Of a stretch of DNA of 64,000 nt, positions 52,800 to 62,267 are shown in pieces (within the stretch, counting starts at the first letter, position 1; each line of letters starts with the position of its first letter). Position numbers and translations under genes: made by a program. Origin of the DNA: Autumnicola sp041679265 (GTDB lineage: Bacteria; Bacteroidota; Bacteroidia; Flavobacteriales; Flavobacteriaceae); the NCBI RefSeq assembly GCF_041679265.1, contig NZ_JBGFSM010000003.1, positions 62,001-126,000 of the forward strand, in the 5' to 3' direction. The notes beneath the pieces were generated by a model, which saw only the letters and a program-made list of their open reading frames with translations, made no database searches and was not told the origin of the DNA.

Positions 52800-53600
52800 T
52801 TATTTAGATAATTTTAAAATTCTTATGGCACCCCGCATTACAAACGTGAAAACGATGCCGCCAATTACCAAATCGGGCCATTTGCTATCCAGAAAATAGA
52901 CCAGCACCCCGGCCAGTATCACCCCGCCGTTTACGATGATATCATTCGACGTAAAAATAGCACTGGCCTGCATATGCGCCTCCTTACTTTTGGCCTTATT
53001 TATCAACCAAAGCGAAATAAGGTTACCCAGAAGGGCGAAAATGGAAACAATGATCATCAATTGGAAAATTGGTGTTTCACTACTGGTAAAAAACCTTCTT
53101 AATACCTCTGCAAAACCAAGTGTTGCCAAGGCCATCTGAAAATATCCGCTGAATTTTGCCACCTTCTTTTTTCTGGAAATGGCACCACCTACTGCAAATA
53201 AACTTAGCGCATATACTATCGAATCTGCCAGCATATCCAACGAATCTGCAATAAGGCCCATAGAAGAAGAGATCCACCCCGTGGTCATTTCGATAATGAA
53301 AAAGCCGAAATTTATCCCAAAGACCCACCAAAGGATTGTTTTCTGTTTGGATTGGTCTTCTATTACGGGAGGATCGGCTTCTTCGGTCCCTTGGAAGGAA
53401 TCCCCAAGGTTTAAACCGGCTATTGATATTTGTATATCTTCGATTCCATTCACATGATATACTTCCAATTTCCTGTTGGGAATATCAAAATCCAAATATT
53501 TCACTTGTGTATAAGCCTCCAACTTCATCCGGATCATCTGTTCTTCTGAAGGACAGTCCATTTGACTTACTATAAAAGTACTTTTGTTCATTTCTCCCAT
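52800..53600 (-). CDS. CDF-type cation transporter with N-terminal HMA-like domain
   Basis: 266 residues. The first ~80 look like a metal-binding HMA-like domain, though the usual CxxC is reduced to MDCPSE. The membrane part has about six helices with a metal-site motif LIADSLDMLADSIVYALS and a second site SNDIIVNGG. CDF proteins export Zn2+, Cd2+ or similar ions in exchange for protons. No cytosolic C-terminal domain. The ATG at 53600 adds three residues over the one at 53591; both are plausible. It overlaps no gene but is 1 base from nhaA. Confidence 0.85.
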   Translation of the reverse strand: MGEMNKSTFIVSQMDCPSEEQMIRMKLEAYTQVKYLDFDIPNRKLEVYHVNGIEDIQISIAGLNLGDSFQGTEEADPPVIEDQSKQKTILWWVFGINFGFFIIEMTTGWISSSMGLIADSLDMLADSIVYALSLFAVGGAISRKKKVAKFSGYFQMALATLGFAEVLRRFFTSSETPIFQLMIIVSIFALLGNLISLWLINKAKSKEAHMQASAIFTSNDIIVNGGVILAGVLVYFLDSKWPDLVIGGIVFTFVMRGAIRILKLSK

Positions 53601-53601
53601 A

Positions 53602-54951
53602 TCACTTAACTATATTTTTCTTTCCTTTATTGGAAGTTAATAAGAGAATTACCGCACCGCCAATAGCTGCAAGTAATGAAGCTATCAAAATGCTTATTTT
53701 CGAAATTTTAATCAATTCCTGATCATTAAATGCGAGATTGGTAATAAAAAGGGACATGGTAAAGCCAATTCCCGCAATCATACCAATTCCAATTATATGT
53801 TTCCAGTTTAGTGTAATATGTAATTCGGAAACTCCAAGTTTTTGCCCAATCAATGTAAAAATACCAATCCCTGTTACTTTGCCAATTGCTAATCCCAAAA
53901 GGATCCCCAGCCCTAAAGAACCGGAAACAACCTCAATTAAATTTACATCGAGCTTTACTCCCGCATTCGCGACTGCAAAAATTGGAATGATAAAGAAAGC
54001 ATTGAAATCAACAAGGGAATTTTCCAGTTTGAGCAAAGGAGGCCTTGAATTCTCAGTATCTGTTTTAATGGCTTTTAAAATTATTTGTTGTTTTTTATCC
54101 TGAAGAGGATTTAATTTTTCCAGCTCTGTTTTCTCAAGATTAGTAACGTTTGTGGCAGTCCTTTCTTTTAATATTTTACTGTCTAATTTGGGCACTATTG
54201 GAATGGTAATGGCAAAAAGTACTCCCGCAATAGTTGGATGGATCCCCGAATTAAGGAAGCAATACCATAAGATGATCCCAATAATAATATACCAAATCAA
54301 ATTTTTGATCCCAGTCCAATTCATTAATAATAATAACCCAAATGCCCCCATGCCCGATCCAAGGTATATCCAGCTCAACTCGTTGCTATAAAACAATGCT
54401 ATCACCAATATGGCACCTATATCGTCAGCAATAGCGAGGGCTATTAAAAATGTTTTTAACTGCCTGGGGACATTTTTTCCCAGTAGGCCAATAATCCCTA
54501 GTGAATATGCGATATCGGTAGCCATAGGGATGCCCCAACCCTTTATATTTTCAGTGCCTAAATTTAGGCTAATAAAAATGAGGGCCGGAACTGCCATACC
54601 ACCTAAAGCTGCCAACAAGGGGGCTGAGGCTTTTTTAATTGAAGATAATTCCCCCACCATAACCTCCCTCTTCAATTCAAGGCCGGCAACCAAAAAGAAA
54701 ATTGCCATTAGGCCATCATTGATCCATTCTTCAATTGTTAGCCCAAAACTAAGATGCTCGGAAAATTCAAAAAGCAATTCATCGCCAAGAAAATGATGAT
54801 AGGCACCTGCCCACTGTGAATTAGCTAAAAGAAGGGCAACTATAGTAGCAATTATTAAAAAAATCCCCCCAGCTGTTTCCCTGTCGAGGAACTTTGTTGC
54901 CGTTTCCCTGATATACCCAATAGTGGATTGATTTCGAACTGATTGCCCCAT
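53602..54951 (-). CDS. nhaA: Na+/H+ antiporter NhaA
   Basis: 449 residues. The paired ion-binding aspartates are in FLIALAIADDIGAILVIALFYS, and the conserved ATDIAYSLG and the pH-sensor region near GLELKREVMVGEL are present. A ~50-residue cytosolic insertion (KLDSKILKERTATN...ENSRPPLLKLE) separates the two helix groups, longer than in E. coli NhaA. It exchanges one Na+ for two H+ and protects against Na+ and alkaline stress. Its stop is one base before the CDF start. Confidence 0.96.
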   Translation of the reverse strand: MGQSVRNQSTIGYIRETATKFLDRETAGGIFLIIATIVALLLANSQWAGAYHHFLGDELLFEFSEHLSFGLTIEEWINDGLMAIFFLVAGLELKREVMVGELSSIKKASAPLLAALGGMAVPALIFISLNLGTENIKGWGIPMATDIAYSLGIIGLLGKNVPRQLKTFLIALAIADDIGAILVIALFYSNELSWIYLGSGMGAFGLLLLMNWTGIKNLIWYIIIGIILWYCFLNSGIHPTIAGVLFAITIPIVPKLDSKILKERTATNVTNLEKTELEKLNPLQDKKQQIILKAIKTDTENSRPPLLKLENSLVDFNAFFIIPIFAVANAGVKLDVNLIEVVSGSLGLGILLGLAIGKVTGIGIFTLIGQKLGVSELHITLNWKHIIGIGMIAGIGFTMSLFITNLAFNDQELIKISKISILIASLLAAIGGAVILLLTSNKGKKNIVK

Positions 54952-55048
54952 TTTATCTTATCTGTTTTTTGAGTTAATTACTTAAACCTTAATATTTCAA
55001 AAAGCTTAGTAGCGTCTTAATTTTTAAGAACTTACTGTTAGGTCAACT

Positions 55049-56458
55049 TTAAATATGCAACGCCCTGTCTTCGGTAGCTGCCAGACAGGCCTCCTTAAAG
55101 GTCTCGGAAAATGTGGGGTGACCGTGTGACATTCTTGCAATATCCTCGGCAGCTGCCCTAAATTCCATCGCTACCACCGCTTCGGTATAACTGTCTGCTA
55201 TGCGTGGGCCTATCATATGAACCCCCAATATCTCATCGGTCTGTTTATCTGCGATTACCTTGATAAAACCGTCAGTGTCCATACTTATCTTTGCCCGTGC
55301 GTTTGCCTTAAAAGGGAAAGAGCCTGTTTTTATACTTTTATTGGCCTTTTTCAGTTCTTCTTCCGTCAAGCCTACACCGGCGACCTCAGGCTGGGTGTAC
55401 ACGATATTTGGGATAAGCGAATAATTGATATGGGGCTTTTGGCCAACAATCCGTTCGGCTACAAAAACGCCTTCTTCACTGGCTTTATGGGCAAGCATTG
55501 CCCCCCGGATTACATCCCCAATGGCATACACACCCTTGACGTTGGTTTCAAGGTTTTTATCTACCGTTATCTGTCCTTTCTCATTGGTTTCCACTCCTAT
55601 ATTTTCAAGCCCTAAACTGGCGGTATATGGCTTTCGGCCAATGGCCATAAGACAGTAATCGCTTTCTAAGCTCATTTCTTCTTTATCGGAAAGGTTTTCC
55701 GCTTTCAATTCTACTTTGCCATCAGTTGCCGTTGCATTGGTTACCTTATGTTCCAAATAAAAATCAATTCCCTGTTTTCTTAGGGAACGGTGCAATTGAT
55801 GTCCCAGTGCGCCGTCCATAGTGGCGATAAGGCTATCAAAATATTCTACTATAGAAACCTTTGAACCCAGGCGGGCGAATACGGAACCAATTTCAACACC
55901 GATAACACCACCGCCAACGACCATTAAATGCTTGGGGATTTCCTGTAGGGCAAGGGCTTCGGTAGAAGAGATGATACGCTTTTTGTCTATTTTAATATTG
56001 GGCAATGAAGCGGGTTTGGACCCTGTGGCAATGATGATTTTATCGGTTGCTATGGTTTCCGTTTTATCTTCTCCCTTAATTTCAATCGTGTTTTTGTCCT
56101 TGATGGTGCCATGACCTTCATAAACGGTAACCTTGTTCTTTTTCATCAGATAATCAACGCCATTGATGATTTCCTGTACCACATCCTGAACCCTTTGGCT
56201 CATTTTCAGGATATCGACATTGGCCTCTTTAACATCAATCCCAAATTTTTCGAATTGATGCTTGAGTTTGTAATAATGCTCAGAGGCTTCCAACCAGGCT
56301 TTTGACGGGATACAGCCCACGTTTAGACAGGTGCCGCCCAGGGTGCTGTATCTTTCTACAATGGCTATTTTTAATCCTAATTGGGCGCAACGGATCGCAC
56401 TTACATACCCGCCCGGGCCAGATCCTATTATAGTTACATCAAATTTTTCCATATTCAT
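55049..56458 (-). CDS. lpdA: Dihydrolipoyl dehydrogenase-type flavoprotein, stand-alone
   Basis: 469 residues with FAD-binding GSGPGG (12-17), redox disulfide GGTCLNVGC (C44, C49), the NAD-binding GGGVIGVEIG and the C-terminal HGHPTFSET with the His-Glu dyad. All lipoamide dehydrogenase marks are intact. No E1/E2 or glycine-cleavage genes are nearby, so it is a second, unlinked copy. In a metal-resistance cargo it might serve redox balance or metal reduction (inference). MNMEKFDV allows a second start six bases downstream. Confidence 0.93.
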   Translation of the reverse strand: MNMEKFDVTIIGSGPGGYVSAIRCAQLGLKIAIVERYSTLGGTCLNVGCIPSKAWLEASEHYYKLKHQFEKFGIDVKEANVDILKMSQRVQDVVQEIINGVDYLMKKNKVTVYEGHGTIKDKNTIEIKGEDKTETIATDKIIIATGSKPASLPNIKIDKKRIISSTEALALQEIPKHLMVVGGGVIGVEIGSVFARLGSKVSIVEYFDSLIATMDGALGHQLHRSLRKQGIDFYLEHKVTNATATDGKVELKAENLSDKEEMSLESDYCLMAIGRKPYTASLGLENIGVETNEKGQITVDKNLETNVKGVYAIGDVIRGAMLAHKASEEGVFVAERIVGQKPHINYSLIPNIVYTQPEVAGVGLTEEELKKANKSIKTGSFPFKANARAKISMDTDGFIKVIADKQTDEILGVHMIGPRIADSYTEAVVAMEFRAAAEDIARMSHGHPTFSETFKEACLAATEDRALHI

Positions 56459-56542
56459 ATTTTTTTTAAGTTAGTTACGGTGGAAAAAACCTTAAGCTTG
56501 ACCATTGGGGGCTGGGATTCAGGCTTAAGGCGCTCCCACCTA

Positions 56543-56971
56543 TTATTTTTTACTACAATTTTTACATATCCCTTTTAATACCAGGTTCACATCGTTCACC
56601 TCATACTGGTCTGGCAAACTCTCTTCCGATATTTTATTTGGTAAACAGATTGTTTTCTTACAATCGGTACAATGAAAGTGCATATGTAAATCTGTACTGT
56701 GTTTACCTTTGGCGTTTTCATCGGAAATCGCATATTTTGCAAAAGCAGTTCCATCGTCAATTTGGTGCACCATGCTTTTTTTCTCAAAGAGCTTTATCGC
56801 CCTGTAGAAAGTGGTCTTATTGGCTGTTTTGATATTTTTATTGATGAAGACTTTTTGCATTTCATTTAAACTTACTGCATAAGTTTTCCTTTTGAGGTAT
56901 TTGTAAATTTTCAACCTCATTTCAGTGGGACGTATCCCTTTGAACAATAATGTTCTTTCCGTCTTTGTCAT
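56543..56971 (-). CDS. Fur-family regulator 1
   Basis: 142 residues: winged-helix domain (RPTEMRLKIYKYLKRKTYAVSL to TANKTTFYRAIKLFEKKSMVHQIDDGT) and a C-terminal domain with HMHFHCTDCKKTICLP and CKNCSKK, the structural zinc cysteines. The metal-sensing histidines appear retained. It is a Zur/PerR/Fur-like metal or peroxide sensor. Located between lpdA and the DUF305 gene, and paralogous to the Fur at 63478. Confidence 0.92.
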   Translation of the reverse strand: MTKTERTLLFKGIRPTEMRLKIYKYLKRKTYAVSLNEMQKVFINKNIKTANKTTFYRAIKLFEKKSMVHQIDDGTAFAKYAISDENAKGKHSTDLHMHFHCTDCKKTICLPNKISEESLPDQYEVNDVNLVLKGICKNCSKK

Positions 56972-57147
56972 TGCAATTTTATCTTAAGTATACGAACCGT
57001 CTTCCAACATTGTGAGTATAACGGTTGCTTAGGACACGCATTATGGAACTGTCCTATACTTAGTGGACAGACACTATATAACGGTTAGTTACTCCATAAA
57101 ATATTAAATACAATCGATTATAAATTTTCAAGCCTAGGGGGATCTTG

Positions 57148-57711
57148 TTATTCAGTCAGGTTTCGTGTTTCTTCTTCTATCTTACCTTCAAATTTGGGCA
57201 AGGGTCTGTTTGTCCTTTCCTTTTCTGTCTCTACTACACCATTTTCTCTGATATCGTTGATCAGCCATTGCATTTCCATAATTTCCTTACGTTGCGCCTC
57301 AATAATTTCATCAGCGAGTTTCCTTACCCGTACATCCTTAATCTGAGCACGCTCACTCGTTAAAATAGCAATTGAATGGTGAGGGATCATACCTTCCATG
57401 TAATCAACACCGGTGACAGTAACCTGACTTCTCACCAATCCTATACCACCGACAATCAATATAATACCCAACCCGATGATCGCTATGTTTGCTCCTCGTT
57501 TTTTATACATATATAGCATAAACAGTAGCATTATAATGATCATAGAACCGACCATGATCAGCGTCATAAAAAACCTTGTTTCACTAAACCAGAAGTGATC
57601 AATGATCTGGTAAGAGTTGGTGTACATTAAAAAGAACATTGCCACCATTGCGGTAGCAATCATTGCGAAAAATTTACCGTAGTTATTGGCGTTTTTTTGT
57701 TTTTTTTTCAT
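57148..57711 (-). CDS. DUF305 membrane-anchored protein
   Basis: 187 residues with four hydrophobic segments (residues ~13-32, 43-63, 72-92 and before ~100), then the DUF305 motif YMEGMIPHHSIAILTSERAQ and KEIMEMQWLIN. The HH and M-rich residues are likely metal ligands; DUF305 proteins commonly accompany copper and silver resistance genes. It lies 217 bases after the P-type ATPase gene start region boundary, on the same strand, so may share its regulation. Confidence 0.85.
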   Translation of the reverse strand: MKKKQKNANNYGKFFAMIATAMVAMFFLMYTNSYQIIDHFWFSETRFFMTLIMVGSMIIIMLLFMLYMYKKRGANIAIIGLGIILIVGGIGLVRSQVTVTGVDYMEGMIPHHSIAILTSERAQIKDVRVRKLADEIIEAQRKEIMEMQWLINDIRENGVVETEKERTNRPLPKFEGKIEEETRNLTE

Positions 57712-57928
57712 CTTTTTGGTTTTATAAATTAATTGCTATATTCTTAAATAGTTTAAGATCAAAAATCTTATATAATTCCTACTCCCCCACACGGTCTGAA
57801 TATTTATGGATACTAAGGCCTTTAAGAATGATATAATCCTATTTTTCATAATGACCAGTTTCTTAATTATATAAAAGCTGTTAATTCATTTACTCATAGT
57901 CAATAAAACTGTGATAACTTTTTTATAT

Positions 57929-60475
57929 CTACTTTTTATAAGCCAAAAGCCTTAACGCATTAAAAACCACCAGAAGCGTCGAACCTTCATGGATTACTAC
58001 CGCCACTCCAATATTTGCCAAGCCGAATATGGTTGAAGGTATAAGCAGGGCCACAATACCAAGGCTAACCCAAAGGTTTTGCCTGATAATCGCCTTTGCC
58101 TTCCTGCTTAAGCCTATGGCAAAGGGCAGGGTTTCCAACTTATCGGCCATTAGCGCAATATCCGCCGTTTCCAGGGCCACATCACTTCCCGCAGCACCCA
58201 TAGCTATTCCTACAGTGCTGTTTGCCATGGCAGGGGCATCATTAACGCCATCGCCCACCATCGCCACCTTGGATTCCTTTTCTTTTAATTCCTTTATAGC
58301 ATCCACTTTTTCTTCCGGCAACAGGCTCCCCCAGGCATCGGTCAATCCTATTTCTTCTGCTACTGCGTCTGCTACCTTCTGGTTATCACCAGTAAGCATG
58401 ATCATTCGTTTAATTCCTATTTCCTTCAATTCAGAAAGGGTCTTTTTTGCTGCCTCCCGAGGGGTATCCATTAATGCAATGATGCCTATATATTCTTCAT
58501 TTTTTCGTATAAGCATTGTTGTATTTCCACCACCTTCAAGACCACGCACTTTCGTAGCTATTTTTTCGGAAGGTGTACTCTCATCAAGCCCTTCGTACAG
58601 GTCGAGGTTACCTATATAGATTTTATCATTGCCAAATGATGCTTTAATCCCTTTACCCAGAACTGCCTCCAAATTAGAGGCATTTGGGATTTCCTCGCCT
58701 TCCAGACGCTCTTTTCCATCACGAACTACAGCTTTGGCCAGGGGGTGATCACTAAGACCTTCCACGGCTACTGCTATTTTGAGAAGTTCGTTTTCAGATA
58801 TATTTCCAAGTGGCACCACTTGGGTAAGTTTTGGCTTTCCTTCCGTTAGAGTTCCGGTTTTATCGAAGGCGAGGGCGGTAATAACCCCCAGGTCCTCCAG
58901 AGGGCGCCCTCCTTTAATTAATACCCCGCCACGGGCGGCCCTGGCCACTCCACTCAATACAGCACTTGGGGTCGAGATTGCCAACGCACAGGGACTTGCA
59001 GCTACCAATACGGCCATCGCCCTGTAAAAGCTGGCGCTAAAGGGTTCGTCAATAACTAAAAAAGCGAACAAAAGAATCCCGACCAAAATAAGAACGGATG
59101 GCACAAAATATTTTTCGAATTTATCGGTGAGCAACTGGGTAGGCGATTTTTGAGTCTGAGCTTCGTTAACCAGTTTCACCAATCGGGAAAGCGTTGAATC
59201 TTTGGCTGCTTTGATCACTTTAATTTCCAAAGTATTATTCCCATTGATCGTTCCAGCAAAAACGCGGTTTTCATCCTTGATATCATCTACCTCTGAGTAA
59301 TCCTTTTCGATATCTTTCACGGGAACTTTATCTACCGGTACACTCTCCCCGGTTATTGGAGCCTGGTTAACGCTACTCTGCCCATCTACCACTACGCCAT
59401 CTGCAGATATTTTACTATTTGGTTTCACCACAATGATATCACCAATATTGAGTTTTTCGATACCAACTTCTTCCGTCTTACCATCTTTTTTGAGCAAGGC
59501 TGTTTTTGGCGCCAGTTCTGCCAATGCGGCTATAGATTTTCGTGCTTTGTTCATTGCATAATGCTCCAGGGCATGTCCCAGGCTAAAAAGAAATAATAAC
59601 AAGGCACCTTCAGCCCATTCCCCTAAAATAGCCGCTCCAATCGCTGCGACCAACATGAGAAAATCAATTTCAAACCCGCCTTTGGCTACGGTTTCCACAG
59701 CTTCTTTAGCAGTATAAAATCCTCCAAAGAAATAGGCTCCAATATAAAGGGAAAGACTAACCCATTGCGGAACTGATTCTACAAAGGATAGTCCAAAACC
59801 TATCCCCAACAAAACCCCACAAATAATGGCAAAAATAAGCTCTGTATTTTTCCCAAAAATACCTCCGTGTGCGTGGGAATGTTCTTCGCCGGCGCCGTGG
59901 CTATCCGCTTCTTTAGGATTCTGTCCACCCTCATCTTCATGCTGGTGTCGCTGGCCCATCTTATTTTTTTTATTTAATTTATCAGAGGTTTTTTCCGAAG
60001 ATTTAAAGCCGTTCTCATGGCCAGAGGCACTTTTCTTGACTTGTAGGTTTTCTTTTTCGAGCTTTGCAGTTATCTCATCAAAACTTGTTTCCCGTTTATC
60101 ATATTCTAAACGGATCATTCCTCCGGCATTGGCGGAAGCTTCCAAAACGCCTTTGATATTCAGCAGACTCTTTTCTAAAGTCCTTGCATGCCGGGTATGC
60201 CTAATCCCCTCAACCTCTATAAGCAAATGTCCATATTTCGCGGTAATTTCAGCCCCGGTTCTTTCTGCCAATGATTGAATGCTGTCAATAGAAATTATAT
60301 CCGGATCGTAATGAAAGCACAATTGTGGCACCGTATCTTCCTGATCGTCTTTTATATGCACTTTATCAAGACCTTCTTTGGCTTCTAATTCTTCAATGAG
60401 CCTTTGCACACAAGTGTCTTTTTCATTTGGCACCTGTGGAAGGATTACGGGAATTTTGATTTTTAGTTTTTTCAT
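57929..60475 (-). CDS. P1B-type metal ATPase with SPC motif
   Basis: 848 residues. Two divergent HMA-like folds occupy roughly 1-150, without CxxC; a His-rich linker (HGAGEEHSHAHGG) near residues 195-207 follows. Transport motifs: ITGES, SPCALAIS (~490) in helix 6, phosphorylation DKTGTLTEG (~536), and HEGST (~830) in helix 8. SPC with HEG(S/G)T marks the P1B-4 group, known for Co2+, Zn2+ or Fe2+ export rather than Cu+ (CPC). Which metal is unclear. It stands between DUF305 and the broken SpoIIAA-like gene. Confidence 0.92.
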   Translation of the reverse strand: MKKLKIKIPVILPQVPNEKDTCVQRLIEELEAKEGLDKVHIKDDQEDTVPQLCFHYDPDIISIDSIQSLAERTGAEITAKYGHLLIEVEGIRHTRHARTLEKSLLNIKGVLEASANAGGMIRLEYDKRETSFDEITAKLEKENLQVKKSASGHENGFKSSEKTSDKLNKKNKMGQRHQHEDEGGQNPKEADSHGAGEEHSHAHGGIFGKNTELIFAIICGVLLGIGFGLSFVESVPQWVSLSLYIGAYFFGGFYTAKEAVETVAKGGFEIDFLMLVAAIGAAILGEWAEGALLLFLFSLGHALEHYAMNKARKSIAALAELAPKTALLKKDGKTEEVGIEKLNIGDIIVVKPNSKISADGVVVDGQSSVNQAPITGESVPVDKVPVKDIEKDYSEVDDIKDENRVFAGTINGNNTLEIKVIKAAKDSTLSRLVKLVNEAQTQKSPTQLLTDKFEKYFVPSVLILVGILLFAFLVIDEPFSASFYRAMAVLVAASPCALAISTPSAVLSGVARAARGGVLIKGGRPLEDLGVITALAFDKTGTLTEGKPKLTQVVPLGNISENELLKIAVAVEGLSDHPLAKAVVRDGKERLEGEEIPNASNLEAVLGKGIKASFGNDKIYIGNLDLYEGLDESTPSEKIATKVRGLEGGGNTTMLIRKNEEYIGIIALMDTPREAAKKTLSELKEIGIKRMIMLTGDNQKVADAVAEEIGLTDAWGSLLPEEKVDAIKELKEKESKVAMVGDGVNDAPAMANSTVGIAMGAAGSDVALETADIALMADKLETLPFAIGLSRKAKAIIRQNLWVSLGIVALLIPSTIFGLANIGVAVVIHEGSTLLVVFNALRLLAYKK

Positions 60476-60487
60476 ATCCTTAGTTAT

Positions 60488-60742
60488 TTATATCCAGTTT
60501 TTTGCTTGTTCTTTATCCTGAAGGTCAAAATATTTGACTTCTGAACCAGTAAAGAAATCAGTAGCTTTAGCGACCCATTCCTGCTATTTTTTTCGCCTAC
60601 AAATGCCATTTTACACCTTATGATATTTACCGATGATGTTGTGGATGAGCGGATGGATTTTTTCTATATCCTTCTTTGTGATTTTACCATTGACTTTAGC
60701 GGCAATCAAGTTTTCTTTTTCTATGTCCAATACCTGTATCAT
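60488..60742 (-). pseudogene. Broken SpoIIAA-like gene
   Basis: The start (MIQVLDIEKENLIAAKVNGK, then ITKKDIEKIHPLIHNI) matches the intact protein of 48989, then a TAA follows GKYHKV. The end resumes in another frame with FFTGSEVKYFDLQDKEQAKNWI. The central ~45 residues with the MENFEGW core are missing. Both an internal deletion and frameshifts are needed, so it cannot be repaired by one event. Confidence 0.8.
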
Positions 60743-60766
60743 TTTTTCAATTTTATAGGGTCTATA

Positions 60767-61441
60767 TTAATTTAAGTGTATCTCCAAATACTCCAGAGCC
60801 TCAGGCATATCCAACTCACGGGTACCATTCCCGGTTCTGATAAAGAAATGCGAACGGTCACTCAAATTCAAATACACAGGTTTTTGTGATTTATGAACCC
60901 TTACATAACAGATATCCTTTTCTTCAAATTGGTGAAAAGACACTTTAACCAAAGTGCAAAAATGGGTACCCAACTTGAGGGACACCAATTGCATTATATA
61001 TTGCTCAAACCCGTCCTTGCCAGGTTTTTTTAAAGTACCATAATCCTGTTCCAGCCCCAGAATACTACCTTCATCATCAATTCCGATAATTAAATGCCCT
61101 CCTTGGGTGTTCATAAACCCGGCAATTGTTTTTGCTATTACGTCTTCCAAAGCCTTATTCGGTTTAAACTGCCTCAAATCCCATCTCAAGGTAGATTTAA
61201 ATTCTACTTGCTGGTTTTCTCCTGCCGCAATCAGCTCTCTGATCTCCTCCAGCTTATCTCTTCTTCCGGTCAATTGAAATATTCTTTGCCTGACCATAAA
61301 CATAAGCGACAAGGCAATGCCCAGCAGTCCAAATAGCAATTTGATTATGGCTTGATCCAAATCCCATACTCTAAATTCCTGCTGATATGAAGCAAGCAGG
61401 TATTTCCACCATTCGCCATTATCTCCCTGCATGTCATACAT
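60767..61441 (-). CDS. AlbA_2 (Schlafen-type) DNA-binding domain membrane protein
   Basis: 224 residues from ATG 61441: one membrane segment (IIKLLFGLLGIALSLMFMV), then an AlbA_2 domain (NQQVEFKSTLRWDLRQFKPN, then LEDVIAKTIAGFMNTQGG, GHLIIGIDDEGSILGLEQDY) and the late RTGNGTRE. AlbA_2 domains bind nucleic acid or nucleotides. The frame stays open upstream to about 61535, encoding a second membrane helix (VFVFIFIGLALGLFIIQPLA), as in related two-helix proteins, but with no ATG, GTG or TTG, so the start has probably been lost or mutated. Confidence 0.75.
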   Translation of the reverse strand: MYDMQGDNGEWWKYLLASYQQEFRVWDLDQAIIKLLFGLLGIALSLMFMVRQRIFQLTGRRDKLEEIRELIAAGENQQVEFKSTLRWDLRQFKPNKALEDVIAKTIAGFMNTQGGHLIIGIDDEGSILGLEQDYGTLKKPGKDGFEQYIMQLVSLKLGTHFCTLVKVSFHQFEEKDICYVRVHKSQKPVYLNLSDRSHFFIRTGNGTRELDMPEALEYLEIHLN

Positions 61442-61586
61442 GTGGAGTGAAATAGCCAGGGGCTGTATTATAAATAAGCCAAGGGCTAATCCAATGAATA
61501 TAAAAACAAATACTTTCCGTTTTTTTATTTTTACCTTCTTTTATATGCCATAGGTGCCATCGCCTTCGATACCTGTGGCCTTATAA

Positions 61587-61778
61587 CTACTTCTTCTTAT
61601 CCTGAAGGACTTTCTTCTTTTGTTCAAATTCCTCATCGCTTATCTCGTCCCGGGCGTATCGATCTCTCAGGGCTTCCATAGCCTTATCCTTCCGTCTGTT
61701 TTGTCCCGGGGTGGGATAAGGAATTAAGAATATCCAAAAGATAAGGATTATCCAAAGCCCCCACCATATCCAGTGCAT
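61587..61778 (-). CDS. SHOCT-domain small membrane protein, copy 1 (shortened)
   Basis: 63 residues from an internal ATG: one helix (IWWGLWIILIFWIFLIPYP) and a SHOCT domain (ALRDRYARDEISDEEFEQKK). Upstream in frame the sequence reads MMDD-TGA-YFGG before MHW, where the other copy (62810) has MMDNWNFGGMHW, so a stop has replaced Trp5. If the second ATG is used it makes a protein nine residues shorter. Part of the duplicated block. Confidence 0.7.
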   Translation of the reverse strand: MHWIWWGLWIILIFWIFLIPYPTPGQNRRKDKAMEALRDRYARDEISDEEFEQKKKVLQDKKK

Positions 61779-61835
61779 TCCCCCAAAATATCAGTCGTCC
61801 ATCATAATCTTTCTGTTTAAATTTATTTAACTTTT

Positions 61836-62057
61836 TTAATGATTTCCTTTCTCCATCCATTCCTTGGCCAAATCTTTTTCTTCAGGGCTAAAGAATTTAA
61901 TATGTGCCCTTGTAAAGGGAATCAAAACTTCCGTAAACTGTTCCTTCCATTTTGTATTTCCCACCAATGCAACCTTTTTAACGCGTTCTTCGTTCGGAAG
62001 TTTCAGTTCAATGCTCTTCCAATACGCACTTGCGGTCCACCCCTCAAAATTTTCCAT
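61836..62057 (-). pseudogene. 5'-truncated SpoIIAA-like gene (duplicate of 63092)
   Basis: From ATG 62057 it reads MENFEGWTASAYWKSIELKLPN through AKEWMEKGNH, nearly identical to the second half of the protein at 63092. The match stops sharply at MENF; sequence beyond is unrelated. A product of ~73 residues could still be made but would lack the N-terminal half of the fold. Confidence 0.75.
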
Positions 62058-62267
62058 TATTAGTAATAAGCGAAAAATGATAAGACGGAAATATTTATAT
62101 ATCACATCTATGTCCCTAATTGCGGTACAAATTTTGTACGGCAGGAGGTTATTTTATTTACACTTATTACATCTCCCCAGCGCTATTTTAATAAGGCACT
62201 ACTGGAAGAGGATGGGATTCTATTTATACTTTTTCATCTTTCTATGTTATTTTGAATTAAATGGCAT

